The notes beneath the pieces were generated by a model, which saw nothing but the letters and a program-made list of their open reading frames with translations, did no database searches and was not told the origin of the DNA. A stretch of DNA of 64,000 nucleotides, from the NCBI GenBank assembly GCA_037974965.1, contig JBBPFI010000018.1:496001-560000 (forward strand), given 5' to 3'. Both the position numbers and the translations under genes were made by a program. Of the stretch, positions 32,581-42,337 are shown one piece after another (the first letter of the stretch is position 1; each line of letters begins with the position of its first letter). This DNA comes from Dacryopinax spathularia (Eukaryota > Basidiomycota > Dacrymycetes > Dacrymycetales > Dacrymycetaceae).

Positions 32581-34808
32581 ATGTCCGCCGCAGACGTCGA
32601 GAAGGCGCCCGTCGCCCCCCTGCCTGAGGAGCACTCGCCGCTCGAGAAGACGATGAGCGGAAAGGATGTTGCCGTTCGAGCTCACATGACGGAGGAGGAC
32701 GGTGATGAGGCGCTGAAGATCGTCCATCAAGAGGGCGAAGACTTCCACATGACTGAAGAGGAAGAGCGCGCTCTGCTCCGCAAGATCGACTGGCATCTGT
32801 TGCCGCTGCTTTGCATTGTCTATGGCCTGCAGTTCCTGGACAAGACGACTTTGTCTTACTCCAGTATCATGGGGTTCGTCGGTCCCATTGCAGCTTCCAC
32901 CCGTGCTGACATCGATCGACAGCATCCAGACCTACGCGCACCTTGTCGGGCAGCAGTACAGCTGGCTGGGCTCCATCTTCTACTTCGGCTATCTCGTTTG
33001 GGAGTACCCAACAAATAGGTTGCTCCAGAGGCTGCCATTGGCCAAGTACACGGCTTTCAACATCATAGTGCGTCCCCTCAATACTATAACGGGGGCCTAT
33101 ATTGACCTTCCTCAGGTATGGGGTCTGATTCTCAGCTGCATGGCTGGTGCGCGCAACTGGGCTGGTCTTATGGTTGTCCGCTTCTTCCTGGGCTTGTTCG
33201 AAGCTGTACGTTCTACAACTCAATTACCACGTCCTTGTCTCATCCTTGTTTCAGTCCGTCTCTCCTGGATTTGCTCTCATCACCTCGCAATGGTACAAAG
33301 TCAGCGAACAAGGCTCGCGTACTGGCATCTGGTTCTCCTTCAACGGTTTCGCCCAAATCTTTGGAGGTCTCGTGGCTTGTTTGTTCCATCTTCCGTTATC
33401 CTTGACCTCGACTAACTGAAACATGATAGATGGTCTGTCTCGCGGTGACCAAATGCACGAGCTATCCATTGCTGGCTGGAAGATTGTCTTCATCCTTACG
33501 GGGTGCCTTACCATCTTCTTCGGCTTCATCGTTCTCGTCTTCTTGCCCGATTCGCCTTTGAACGCTCGCTGGCTCAGTCCGAGGGAGAAGGCGATGGCGA
33601 TTGAGCGCATCCGAGGGAACAACCAGGGTGTTGGTAACCGTCATTTCAAGTAAGCCAGGGCACTTCCTCAGAAGACGTTGAGATTGACCAGTCTTGCGTA
33701 GGTGGTACCAGTTCAGGGAAGCTTTCACGGACGTGCGCACATGGTTGTTCGTCGCTTACTCGCTTATTGCCGGTCAGTCGCTGTCCTCTACTGCCTCTAA
33801 TGGGGGAATTTGCTTACATCATCTCTAGATATCCCTAACGGCGGCTTGACGAAGTGCGTAGTTCGGATGATAGCGCGGTGCAAGAGCTAACGCTTGAGCA
33901 GCTTCTTCTCCATCATCATTCAGTCCTTTGGCTGTGCGTATACCTTATGCCACAGCTTGAGGCGACGCTAACACGTTTTCATAGATACGTCCCAGCAGTC
34001 TCTGCTTTACGGCTGCCCGGCTGGTGCCGTCGAGGTAGTTACCCTCATCGGCTTCCTCTGGCTCGGCGACAGGTACAAGAACCGTTTGCTGTGGGGTGCG
34101 ATTAGCGAAGCGAGTACGTTGCCCGCAATCCAGCATCTCTTGCGTTTTCTGATGGATATCTAGTGTCGCTCCTTGGCATGGTACTGATGTACGCCCTGCC
34201 GACTGGTTCGTATTGTGTTTGATTCGCAGCCTGGACCTTGGCTGAACCCGTCCACAGATAAGAAAGTAGGCCGTTTGATCGGCTACTACCTGACTGGCTC
34301 GTACGCACCCTGTTCCCCTACTGTATGCAATACCGTGCTGATCGCCCCAAAGATCTGCCACGGGATTTGTCGTCATCTTGTCGCTCATCTCGTCCAACGT
34401 CGCTGGTTACACAAAGAAGACGACGGTCTCTGCCCTGTACCTTATCTTCTACTGCGTGGGCAACCTGATTGGACCGCAAGTCTTCCAGGCCAAGGACGCA
34501 CCCCGCTATACTCCGGCTCTGATTACCGTATGTTGTTTGCAATGCGAAATCTCAGCCCTTTTGAGCTGATTGCTTGTTAGATTGTCGTTTGTTTTGCGTT
34601 GTGCATCCTTATCCTGCTTGCCATCTGGTATGTCAACCACCGCGAGAACGTCCGTCGGGATGCCTTCGCCAAGACACCGGAATACGTCCATGTGTACGTC
34701 CTCCCAACGGAGCAATATGACTCACCTACTCACTTTGTGAATAGTCCCAATCAAGAGTTCCTTGACTTGACTGATGGCGAGAACATGGATTTCCGCTACA
34801 GGTGCTAA
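32581..34808 (+). CDS. MFS permease, Dal5/allantoate (anion:cation symporter) family, copy 2
   Basis: A multi-exon transporter of about 510 residues, strongly similar to the permease at 9989. The order of landmarks is the same: RKIDWHLLPLLCIVYGLQ, LDKTTLSYSSIMG, QQYSWLGSIFYFGYLVWEY, SVSPGFALITSQWYK, GIWFSFNGFAQIFGGLVA, LPDSP, GYTKKTTVSALYLIFYC, GNLIGPQVFQAKDAPRYTPAL. It ends in EFLDLTDGENMDFRYRC. The first intron falls after the SIMG codons in both copies. The family imports small organic anions; the substrate is undetermined. Conserved C-terminal DLTDGENMDFRYR in both copies is unusually invariant compared with the rest and may be a trafficking or regulatory tail (inference). The N-terminal 60 residues differ most between the two. 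Confidence 0.92.
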
Positions 34809-35245
34809 GGTGGAATAGAGGGGTTTTCGATATTTCTTGCGTAATTTATGTGTTTTTGTTGGCGGTTGATGTAAAGCATGAGGTCTTAATAAAGAGGTGC
34901 ATTGTGCGGAGACTACTCAAGGAGCGCACCGTAGCGACTACGTATGTTCGGCTTGCAATCAGACCAGATCGACGCAAGAACCCGGTTTTCTAAGCAGCCG
35001 TTTGATGCGGCATCAGGCGGCCTGGCAGCTCCTCGCAAAATAACGGCCAGGCGATGATGCGATGGACGACTCTTGTCGGTGTACGGCCGTAATGAGCCAG
35101 GGTCGACGCTCTATAATCCTGGCCTTCTCGCGTGAGTGCCATGACCAACCCTGAGTAGTTGAAGGCAGGAGATGAAGGCAAGTAACCAAGATATCAGGCG
35201 TCTGTGCCACTTACGGATAGTCAGATATGCTAAATTTTGCACCCA
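34809..35245. other. 3' flank of permease 2
   Basis: No gene is recognised. The stretch carries the permease 3' UTR and leads into the repeat island. Confidence 0.4.
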
Positions 35246-35370
35246 AAGTAATGCCGCCCCGCTAGTGTAGCGGTAACAGCGGCAGAGGGCTACTATATCG
35301 TGAGCCTGGGGTTACTATATCGTGAACCCTTTTGGTTTCGAGTCTGGCAGGCGGCAAATTGGCTTTTTAA
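35246..35370 (+). repeat. tRNA-headed repeat, solitary copy A
   Basis: Starts AAGTAATGCCGCCCCGCTAG. Its head has a box-A-like segment (TAGTGTAGCGGTAACAGC) and, about 70 bp on, a box-B-like segment (GGTTTCGAGTCTGG). Between them stand two tandem hairpins, 35287-35307 and 35309-35329. GCCGCC at 35253-35258 can pair with GGCGGC at 35350-35355 like a tRNA acceptor stem, but a proper T stem is missing, so it is tRNA-like rather than a tRNA. No inverted partner of the same subtype lies next to it. Confidence 0.75.
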
Positions 35371-35584
35371 CCCCTTTATGCGGCTTGGGTAGAACGGGGC
35401 TCTCGCCTCTGTGTCAACGCTGAGGAGATGACTTGGTGGTAGTTTTCGAGTGAGACATTCGTGGCATCACTACGTGTATTGCGTTGTCCGGCCAACTATA
35501 CACAACGAGCACACCAACGATAAGTCCAAAGTACAAATGAAGGTGGAGAGGAGCTTGAAGGGGATGTATAGCTCAGAATTGGAA
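35371..35584. other. Spacer between repeat copies A and B
   Basis: No gene or clear repeat is seen; it may include the tail of copy A, which cannot be delimited from this single sequence. Confidence 0.3.
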
Positions 35585-35592
35585 TGCAAAAC

Positions 35593-36246
35593 AATGCCGC
35601 CCCGCTAGTGTAGCGGTAACAGCGGCAGAGGGTTACTATATCGTGAACCCAGGGTGGCTATATCGCGCACCCCTTTTGGTTTCGAGCCTGACAGTCGACT
35701 AAACTTTTTTTTAATCCACTTTCTCGTTGCTGGGCGCTCGGAGGCGCGCTTGGGACGGACGAAGGGCGGCCGAAGGGTGAGTGGGAAGACGTTGGAAGAT
35801 GCGGAATCAATGTCTGAGCGTAAGTCCGCCCCGACATACACAATGTGAACGAAGCCAATGCGAATAAATATATCTTACAGAGTCTTCTTCCATAGTTGAT
35901 GAGAACTGCTTGGAAAAGAGCTAAGTGAGGGGGTTTACACTTGTAACCCCTTGACCCCCTTGCTGCAGAAGGAGAAAGAGAATGATGAGGAACGGAGAAT
36001 GTCATCCCGGCTCCGATGCTGAGACATAGCCTCCGAGAGTCTTCCAACGTCTTCCCGCTCACCTCGTGGCCTCCCTTCGTCCGTCCGAAGCGCGTCTCCG
36101 GCGCCCAGCAAACGAGAAAGAGGATTAAAAAGCTAATTAGTGGACTGTCAGGCTCGAAACCAAAAGGGGTGCGCGATATAGCCACCCTGGGTTCCCGATA
36201 TAGTAACCCTCTGCCGCTGTTACCGCTACACTAGCGGGGCGGCATT
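35593..36246. mobile_element. Foldback element with tRNA-headed inverted ends (copies B and C)
   Basis: A 654-bp unit whose two ends are inverted copies of about 200-230 bp, both beginning AATGCCGCCCCGCTAGTGTA at the outer edge. Each end carries the tRNA-like head, two tandem hairpins and a downstream part containing GACGGACGAAGG and GGGAAGACGTTGGAAGA. The 8-bp word TGCAAAAC lies directly outside the left end (35585-35592) and again just outside the right end (36250-36257) after a 3-bp GCG, which suggests a target-site duplication. The interior (about 35830-36020) has no coding potential I recognise. It is non-autonomous. It could be a MITE-like foldback element with captured tRNA promoters or a pair of head-to-head SINE-like units. 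Confidence 0.78.
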
Positions 36247-36451
36247 GCGTGCAAAACTAAACATGAGATACTAGTCCTTCTTGTACCACACGAATTCATA
36301 GAACTCAATTGAGCTGCAAATGTGAGGCAACTCTTTGTGCGCGATGGATATCTTCCATAATAAAAATGTATATATATGTGAAAAAGGTCGCCCATACTAA
36401 CAATACATCGGTGCGGAAAGGCGACACACGCATTCGTTATAGGGTAAACAT
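36247..36451. other. Right flank of the repeat island
   Basis: Short AT-rich stretch (ATGTATATATATGTG near 36365) between the foldback element and the stop codon of the first F-box-like gene; nothing else is seen. Confidence 0.35.
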
Positions 36452-37783
36452 CTACATAACCCAACATTGCGGCGCCGCGTGCCTCTCCCCCACATCCTTG
36501 AGTTCCGCGACTTCAGCAGCCAAATCTCCACAATATCCGGCAAAGAGTGGCGACCTGCGATTTCGGCAGTTCCTATAGGTGATGTCTGCTTTCCATTTGC
36601 TTTGGCCAATTCTTCGGGCGGAGTAGCTAGGTACGGCCGCTTCGTGTGCGTGGGTAGATCCGCGGTCGACGATCGTTACGATATCGAGAGAGGAACAAGC
36701 GAGGCCGACCTGAGCGATGACGGATAAGAGCGGGGTCTTGCGCCCGGGACTGGGAAGTTGGCCGTAGAAGGCATGGATCTCGAGCTCTGTGAGGTGGAGG
36801 AAGTTGGAGAAGTTGCCCCGGGTCACCCAATCCTCCGATTGCAGGTCGAACAGGCCCTATGAACGATGAATGATATTAGAGGCAACGCAGCAGTCAAAAG
36901 AACGGAAACATACAGTCTTGGGCAGATCCAGCACAGTCAAAACAAAATGGCTCAGCATCGGGAAGGCCGCAGCAATCTGCCGTAAAGTATCGAAGTCGAA
37001 CGAGCGAAGTTTGATATCCAGCCCACGTAACGCAGCGGTAGACAGCAAAAGCGTATCGATCACCATCGGCAAATGATCCAGGTCGAGGGTGGTCGCCTCC
37101 AGCGCAACTTGCTGCACCGGCCTTCCAGGGATGAGCGTCTCCGCCTGCCGCAAGGAACAGCGGACGCCGCGCAGTTTGGGCAGTGCGGAGGAAGGTAGAG
37201 TATCGACGTTGTAGCCGAATACTTTTAGGGTGTATAGCCTTTCTACGGAGGAAAGGGTATTGAGGATGTCTGCTGGTGGACCGCGGGCGCCGACTTCGAA
37301 GTAGTCTACCTTTGGCGGGAACCGGCAGAGGTTGGCATTTAGGATATCGTCGAACCCGATATGGCAGGAGAAAGCAAGTGCCGCCAACCGCGGGCAGGCA
37401 TTGTATACCCGGAAGAAGAGGCGCGCGTATGCCGGGGCGAACATCTCCGTCGGTTGCCGGGCATAGGTTCGTGTTCGGGATGCAGCAGCCCGGTCGGCAG
37501 TGTCCAGTCCGAAGATAACAGCCATGGAGCGTACTTGTCGTCTGAGGTGCGGTTTGCGCAAGAGGACGAGACATTGTTGGACTGTCGAGATCCCGCGCCG
37601 TAGTGAGAGGTCCCGGTAAAGGTGCCGTACGGAAATGTCGTAGAATGTGTGCGACGCGGCTGCCAGTGCGGCTAGGTCGGCCCGAGCTGGCACATAGCTG
37701 AAGATAAGATCCCAGAGCTCGACTGGCAGAGCCGTTCGCTCGTGTAATGAGCTGTCTGGCCCGTCTGGCCTGAGCAGCAACAT
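36452..37783 (-). CDS. F-box-like protein 1
   Basis: Two exons, 37783-36914 and 36856-36452, with a 57-bp intron (donor GTATGT, acceptor ATAG). Together they encode 424 residues. The N-terminus has an F-box-like helix pattern: LPVELWDLIFSYVPARADLAALAAASHTFYDISVRHLYRDLSL. The rest is a leucine-rich alternation of helices and strands typical of fungal F-box proteins that bind SCF substrates, though no clear LRR consensus is visible. The in-frame start further upstream is not an ATG, so 37783 was chosen. The same architecture occurs in the genes at 38104-39361 and 57950-59186 (same YDISVR/ LY signature and an intron in the C-terminal third). The probable role is substrate adaptor for Skp1-cullin ubiquitin ligase; the target is unknown. 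Confidence 0.72.
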
Positions 37784-38103
37784 AGCAACAGTCCGGGGCA
37801 AGAGCGAAAGTCTATGCGCCGGCGCATCGCACACTTCGACGGTCCGCACGATCTGACGCTTTATCGAGGACCTGACCGGTCCATCGGAAGAACGGTGTCT
37901 CCGCGACGCGTCCCCTGCTGACCGATATCCACCGCGGCGCGGTGCCGGCGTATGTATGCTCGTGAGCTGGGACCCCGAATACCGCTCCTTGCGGGGACCG
38001 GGAAGCGCCCGAACCGGCCAAGTTATGGTTGTATGCGCACTGTCCGGACGGAAAGTGTCAGCTGAGTTCGTGCGACTACTGGAAGAGTACGATGAGGACA
38101 GGG
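37784..38103. promoter_or_regulatory. Region between F-box-like genes 2 and 1
   Basis: 320 bp that must carry the 3' UTR of F-box gene 2 and the promoter of F-box gene 1 (same strand). The sequence is GC-rich with no clear motif. Confidence 0.35.
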
Positions 38104-39361
38104 CTAGATAAGGGGACGACGGGCGATGAACTCTGCTGCGTGCTCGGTCACCTCCACCTGGCGCACCCAGTAGCCTGACATGGCATTCCCCCGGCTCTCG
38201 TCGATGTAGTATCTCTCCACCTCCTGCCTATGCCGGTCCTTCTCGTTGATCAGAACGAGAGAGCGCAAACGGCGGGCAGCTGCCATAAGGGGTACGAGGG
38301 GAAGTGCTTTGACGCTCGTGACTACTCGGCCGACGGACGCGGCGTGAAGTTCAAGCGTCTCCATGTACCGGAATCCCCGGAAAGCCTCAATACATGCGTC
38401 GCGTTTTAGATGGGACAGTGTCTGCCTCTTATATCAGTACTTGTTGTAGGAAGAAAGGAGCGGGACGAACCTTTACATGATCCTCGACATCGCTGTATGC
38501 CACCAGGTCGACAAGATACGGAACACACGCAGCGACCTCCTCATAAAAGCTCGTATCGGCCTTGAAGACATGTAGGCTCAGCCGCTTCAGCGGTCCAGTG
38601 CTCCTTCCAAGCGGTGCCAGGAATATCGGTACTTCATCGGGCGTGATGATGCCGACGATGGACAGTTTCGTTACGGGGCGCTCAGGGACGAAGTACACGA
38701 TCGAGTTCCTGACGAGCCGGACGGTATGCACATTTGGCAGGGCGGTCTTAGCCAGGGTATCTAGCGCATATGTTGGCTCTGGGTCGGGCAGGTCTATGTC
38801 CTCGATCGACGGGGTGCTCTCCAGGAGTTGAGTCGCCTCGAGGGCCGTAGGTAGACATAGTCGCCGAATAGGTAGTTTTGCCTCAGCGAGGTTTTCTCCG
38901 CACGTACATCGGTACCCCGCCTCCATGTTAGTGAACGTCAGATTCCGGAGGTTGGCCATTAGCCTCAGAGAGCGAAAGACGAGCCGGAGGTAGGCGGGCG
39001 TGCGAAGTGTATGCATGAACTGCCTTTTGATCTCGGAGGGATGATGCATCGTCAGGCTGAGAGCGCGGACATGGGCAGCGAGGTGGGGCTTGCGTGTCAG
39101 TAGGCGGGTGAAGTAGAACGTCTGGGAGAAGTTGCGCAGGACGGGTGAGCGGAAGAGGTAGCGCACGGAGATGTCGTACATCGTCCTGTTCGCGAGGCTG
39201 AGATGAAGGAGGGTAGGTGTGTCCTGGAGCTCGACCGAGGCGACGATGTGGTCGATGATCTCTGGTGGGAGGTACATGATGGACGGCGGCCTATAGCTGC
39301 GGAGAGTACGACGTCGAGGTGATAACGAGTGATCAATTGTGAGTGCAGAGGTATGCGGCAT
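38104..39361 (-). CDS. F-box-like protein 2
   Basis: Two exons, 39361-38471 and 38421-38104, with a 50-bp intron (donor GTTCGT, acceptor GCAG), giving 402 residues. The F-box-like segment is YLPPEIIDHIVASVELQDTPTLLHLSLANRTMYDISVRYLFRS, starting near residue 30. Two cysteines in a CTCGEN motif near residue 157 have no paralogous counterpart. The layout, intron position and the YDISVR signature tie it to F-box-like proteins 1 and 3. It lies in tandem with gene 1 and divergently from the SIKE-like gene (289 bp apart). It is probably an SCF-type adaptor; the substrate is unknown. The ATG at 39361 opens the frame, and an alternative ATG at residue 29 (MYLPPEI) sits right at the F-box and would also work. 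Confidence 0.72.
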
Positions 39362-39650
39362 ACGCCTTTTGTATGCTATCGAGCTATGAGTGTTCAGTAC
39401 ACGTCGGTGGGGATTGGGCGGCGGGCGGCAATGTTCGAAGCTGTCCTCTCAAATGCGGGGCGGCCATCATCAGATCAACGTTGCCTCCGCTTGACGTGAG
39501 GCCCCTGCACCCTTACAGCTGCCTCTTTCCCCCCAGGAACGCCCGTGGCCATTCATCCTCTGCGCATACAGCTGCCTCTCAGCCCGTACACCACCGTTGT
39601 CACCTCTTTGCTTATTGTGACTTGGTTATACCGTAGACTGGCTGGCAACG
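39362..39650. promoter_or_regulatory. Divergent promoter, F-box-like gene 2 and SIKE-like gene
   Basis: 289 bp between two divergent ATG codons. It is CT-rich towards 39600 on the plus strand (CCACCGTTGTCACCTCTTTG), as expected of a leader for the plus-strand gene. Confidence 0.4.
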
Positions 39651-40725
39651 ATGGCAGTGTTGGACGATATTGACCCCGAGCTTATGCGGCTCTGGAGCCT
39701 GATCTCCGAGCTCTCTGACCAGCTCACGCAGAACCGGCAGCAGGTCGTCCAGCTGCAGCAACAGGCGGACCAGGTCAAGGTGCACTCGCTAGACTCTTCT
39801 ACTCTCGTCGCAAAGTTGACTGGGTGCAGGACCAAGCTGTACATTGCGGAAGCGGTTTTGCATTACGAAGATGGAATACCGATATCTCCAAAGGTCTGCC
39901 CCTGACCTTGCCAGTCCGTATGCTCTGTTTCTGATGCGTAGGACAGAGGTCTTCGAGTCCGAACTAGAACGCATGAACGCCCACCTCGTCATAGAAAACC
40001 AAAACCTCAACCACGAGAACAAGCAGCTCAACCTCCTCCTGAAAGAATACGAACAAGCACTCGACGTGATCATGTCCAAGTTCCGCGCCCACGCGCACTC
40101 GACGCAGCAACACGACCTAGCCCTTACACGACACTACGAGCAATTGTTGTTGACGTCACAGACGGCGCTGATGAATAGCTCGTTGGGGGCGAGTGCGCAG
40201 CAGACGGAGAGTCTGGCGAGACTGTCGCATTTGCTCAGGGCGGCTCTGAGGTCTCTGCAGGGGGAACCGGGCTCGCCACAGCCTTCACCGCCCGCTTCGC
40301 CTACTACGCCTGAGAAGGCTATTGCGCGTGGGCTCGTACCGCCGAATGAGGATGCAGGCGGTGGAGGAGACTGGAACCTCGAGCGAGAGATCGAGCTAGC
40401 CCGGCTAGAAGCGGAGAACAGCATGCTCCGGTCCATGCTCGGTATAGCGGAGAGCAGCCCGGAAGAGCGCAGGAAGCTGATGGAAGAATGGGACAGGGAG
40501 AACGAGCGGCCTTTAGCTGGGTCCGGGGGAGGAGGGGCGATGAACCCGTTTGCGGGGATGACGATGGGTGGTGGACGGGGACGGAGGGGGATGAGGAGCT
40601 TGAGCAGGGGCGGGGGGATGATGGGTTTCACACCGATGGGCGGCGGGGGGGCGAATGGGGGCGTGCAGCAAGGGCCGGGGTTTGCTGGGCCGCCGGTGGG
40701 GATGGGGAGGGGTATGAACGGATAG
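39651..40725 (+). CDS. SIKE/FGFR1OP2-like coiled-coil protein (possible STRIPAK subunit)
   Basis: Three exons, 39651-39779, 39830-39893 and 39947-40725, joining in frame to 323 residues. The second exon is only 64 nt and its acceptor at 39946 is needed to give DISKEVFESELERMN. An N-terminal coiled coil (LMRLWSLISELSDQLTQNRQ) is followed by AVHCGSGFALRRWNTDI. The family core is ENQNLNHENKQLNLLLKEYEQ and ALDVIMSKFR, matching the SIKE/FGFR1OP2 pattern LQxENRELxxxLxEHQxALELIMSKYR. The C-terminus is Gly/Met-rich and low complexity. SIKE-family proteins are small coiled-coil subunits of striatin-interacting phosphatase and kinase (STRIPAK) complexes; the Sordaria member is SCI1. That role is inferred for this protein. 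It converges on the proline-rich gene. Confidence 0.8.
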
Positions 40726-41110
40726 GACTTTGGAACGACAGGTTAGTCTTTCTGGCCAGGTCGTTGGGGATGGAGAGGCGGGAGTTGGATAAGAGCAGTC
40801 AGATACCCGTTGGGCAAATACCCATACCGCTTGTTTGTGCAGTGTTTCCCGTCATGTACTGTTGCGGCGATTCCTAGATGTCATGCAGTGCGTTGCATCA
40901 GAAAATGTGATTCCATCCAGTGCTAGAAATACAAGCTTTGCTTTGTTGTGAACTTTGCATACAGTCGAGAACAAGACCAAGACAACAGGAATAAAGGGAA
41001 GAGAGAGACAAACCCGTTCCCCAGTAAGCGCGCCATCGGAAAGCCCAAGGAAAGCAGAGTACACGATACACACATAAGACCTTCCACCCTCTCCTGCCTG
41101 TTTCCAGCAC
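40726..41110. other. Convergent intergenic region
   Basis: 385 bp between two stop codons. No gene is seen; it should hold both 3' UTRs. Confidence 0.4.
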
Positions 41111-42337
41111 CTACATACCCGTCCTCCTCCGTCCTCCGGTAACATCTCCCAGGTTGCTCCCACTCGGGCTGCGTATCCCACCCGGTTCACTCCCCCCACC
41201 AAGTCTGTCAAACCTCAAAAGCCCCACATCCCTCGCCCAGTCCTCCCAGCCTCTGGCGAGGTACGGCGCCCAGCTCTCCATCGCCTCGGATGGTAGACCG
41301 AGCTCGGACAGGAGTTGGGCTCGCAGCGGCGATCGGGAGAGGGCGAGCAAGAGGGTATGGGCGACCTTGTGACCTGGCGAGGGTTGAGGGGGTTGAGGGG
41401 GTTGGGGTGGTCGGGGTGGTCGGGGTGGTGGGGCTAGCTGTGGGGGGAGGGGGAGTTGGATTGCTGGTGCTGCTTGAGGGGGAGGGGGATATGTCGGACG
41501 AGTGGGTGGTCCCGGTGTGGGAGGTAGACGAGGGATGGGATGTTGCTGGTTGTCGATGGGCAGGAAGGGGATATGCAGGCTTTTTGGAGGTGGGGGATGG
41601 CCGTTCGTAGGCGGTGGGAGGCGGAACGGCTCTTGGGCTTCGATACGTGTGCCCAACTGCGGGTGAGAGGTCCAGTTGGCTAGTTGAGGTAGATGTATGC
41701 GCTGAGTTTCTTCGGGAGGGGGAAGGATGTTCGGCAGCTGGGGCGGGGACCGAGGGAGGACGGTGGAGAGGACTTCGTCTTGCTCTGCTTGCTCCACGCT
41801 GGACATGGAGGTCTCGCTGCTGTGCGAGTTATGCCTCTCTCGTGGAGACATCTTGTCATGTTCTTCCTCTTCAGTACCAGGAGGGAACGTGTTCGACCAC
41901 TCATCCGCAGCCGTAATTGTCCCATTGGCCACTGCATGCGCCTGTCCTTCCTCCCTCGTCACAGTGCCACCAGAGACATTGCCTCGCCTCTTCGCCTCCC
42001 TACACCTCCTCTGCCTTTCCCTCGCTTTCGCCCTAGCCCGCTCCTTCTTCTCCCTCTCACCAGCCGGTAAGTCCTCAGGTATAGGAGCGGGAGGTTTGAG
42101 CTCCACCTCCGGTGGGGGCTTAAACCCAGCGGCGATGAGCCTATCTCGCTCCCTTTTCCTGCGTTGGCGGAGTCGGGATTGTTGTCTGACTAGTTCAGCA
42201 CGGGAGAGATTTTCGGGCGGCGAGGATTGGGCTGCGGCTCCCAGTGGGCGGGTGGAGTGAAGAGGCCGGGAAGCGCTCGTGCTTGGTATGCTGCTGGGAT
42301 GGGGGAAGGTCACAACGGGAAGGGACAGGACCGACAT
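41111..42337 (-). CDS. Proline-rich protein with two basic clusters, family not recognised
   Basis: One uninterrupted frame of 408 residues from the ATG at 42337; the frame extends upstream but without an ATG. Residues about 50-75 (LRQRRKRERDRLIAAG) and about 95-120 (ERARAKARERQRRCREAKRR) are Arg/Lys-rich and could be nuclear-localisation or nucleic-acid-binding segments. The first resembles a bZIP-type basic region but is not followed by a leucine zipper. The middle is acidic/Ser-rich, then strongly Pro-rich with short tandem PPRPPQPPQ units encoded near 41375-41440. The C-terminal 90 residues look more ordered (KVAHTLLLALSRSPLRAQLLSELGLP). I do not recognise the family. It is divergent from the SCD6 gene. 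Confidence 0.6.
   Translation of the reverse strand: MSVLSLPVVTFPHPSSIPSTSASRPLHSTRPLGAAAQSSPPENLSRAELVRQQSRLRQRRKRERDRLIAAGFKPPPEVELKPPAPIPEDLPAGEREKKERARAKARERQRRCREAKRRGNVSGGTVTREEGQAHAVANGTITAADEWSNTFPPGTEEEEHDKMSPRERHNSHSSETSMSSVEQAEQDEVLSTVLPRSPPQLPNILPPPEETQRIHLPQLANWTSHPQLGTRIEAQEPFRLPPPTNGHPPPPKSLHIPFLPIDNQQHPIPRLPPTPGPPTRPTYPPPPQAAPAIQLPLPPQLAPPPRPPRPPQPPQPPQPSPGHKVAHTLLLALSRSPLRAQLLSELGLPSEAMESWAPYLARGWEDWARDVGLLRFDRLGGGSEPGGIRSPSGSNLGDVTGGRRRTGM

Noticed and set aside
35246-35370. A functional tRNA gene at copy A
   Set aside because: The acceptor-like pairing and box A/B are present, but a T stem is not formed and the anticodon region is replaced by two hairpins; the same sequence recurs as a repeat.
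36857-37849. A start for F-box-like protein 1 at 37849
   Set aside because: That codon is not ATG; the first in-frame ATG is at 37783.
41154-42260. Plus-strand open frames across the proline-rich gene
   Set aside because: Shadow frames of the minus-strand CDS; no domain.
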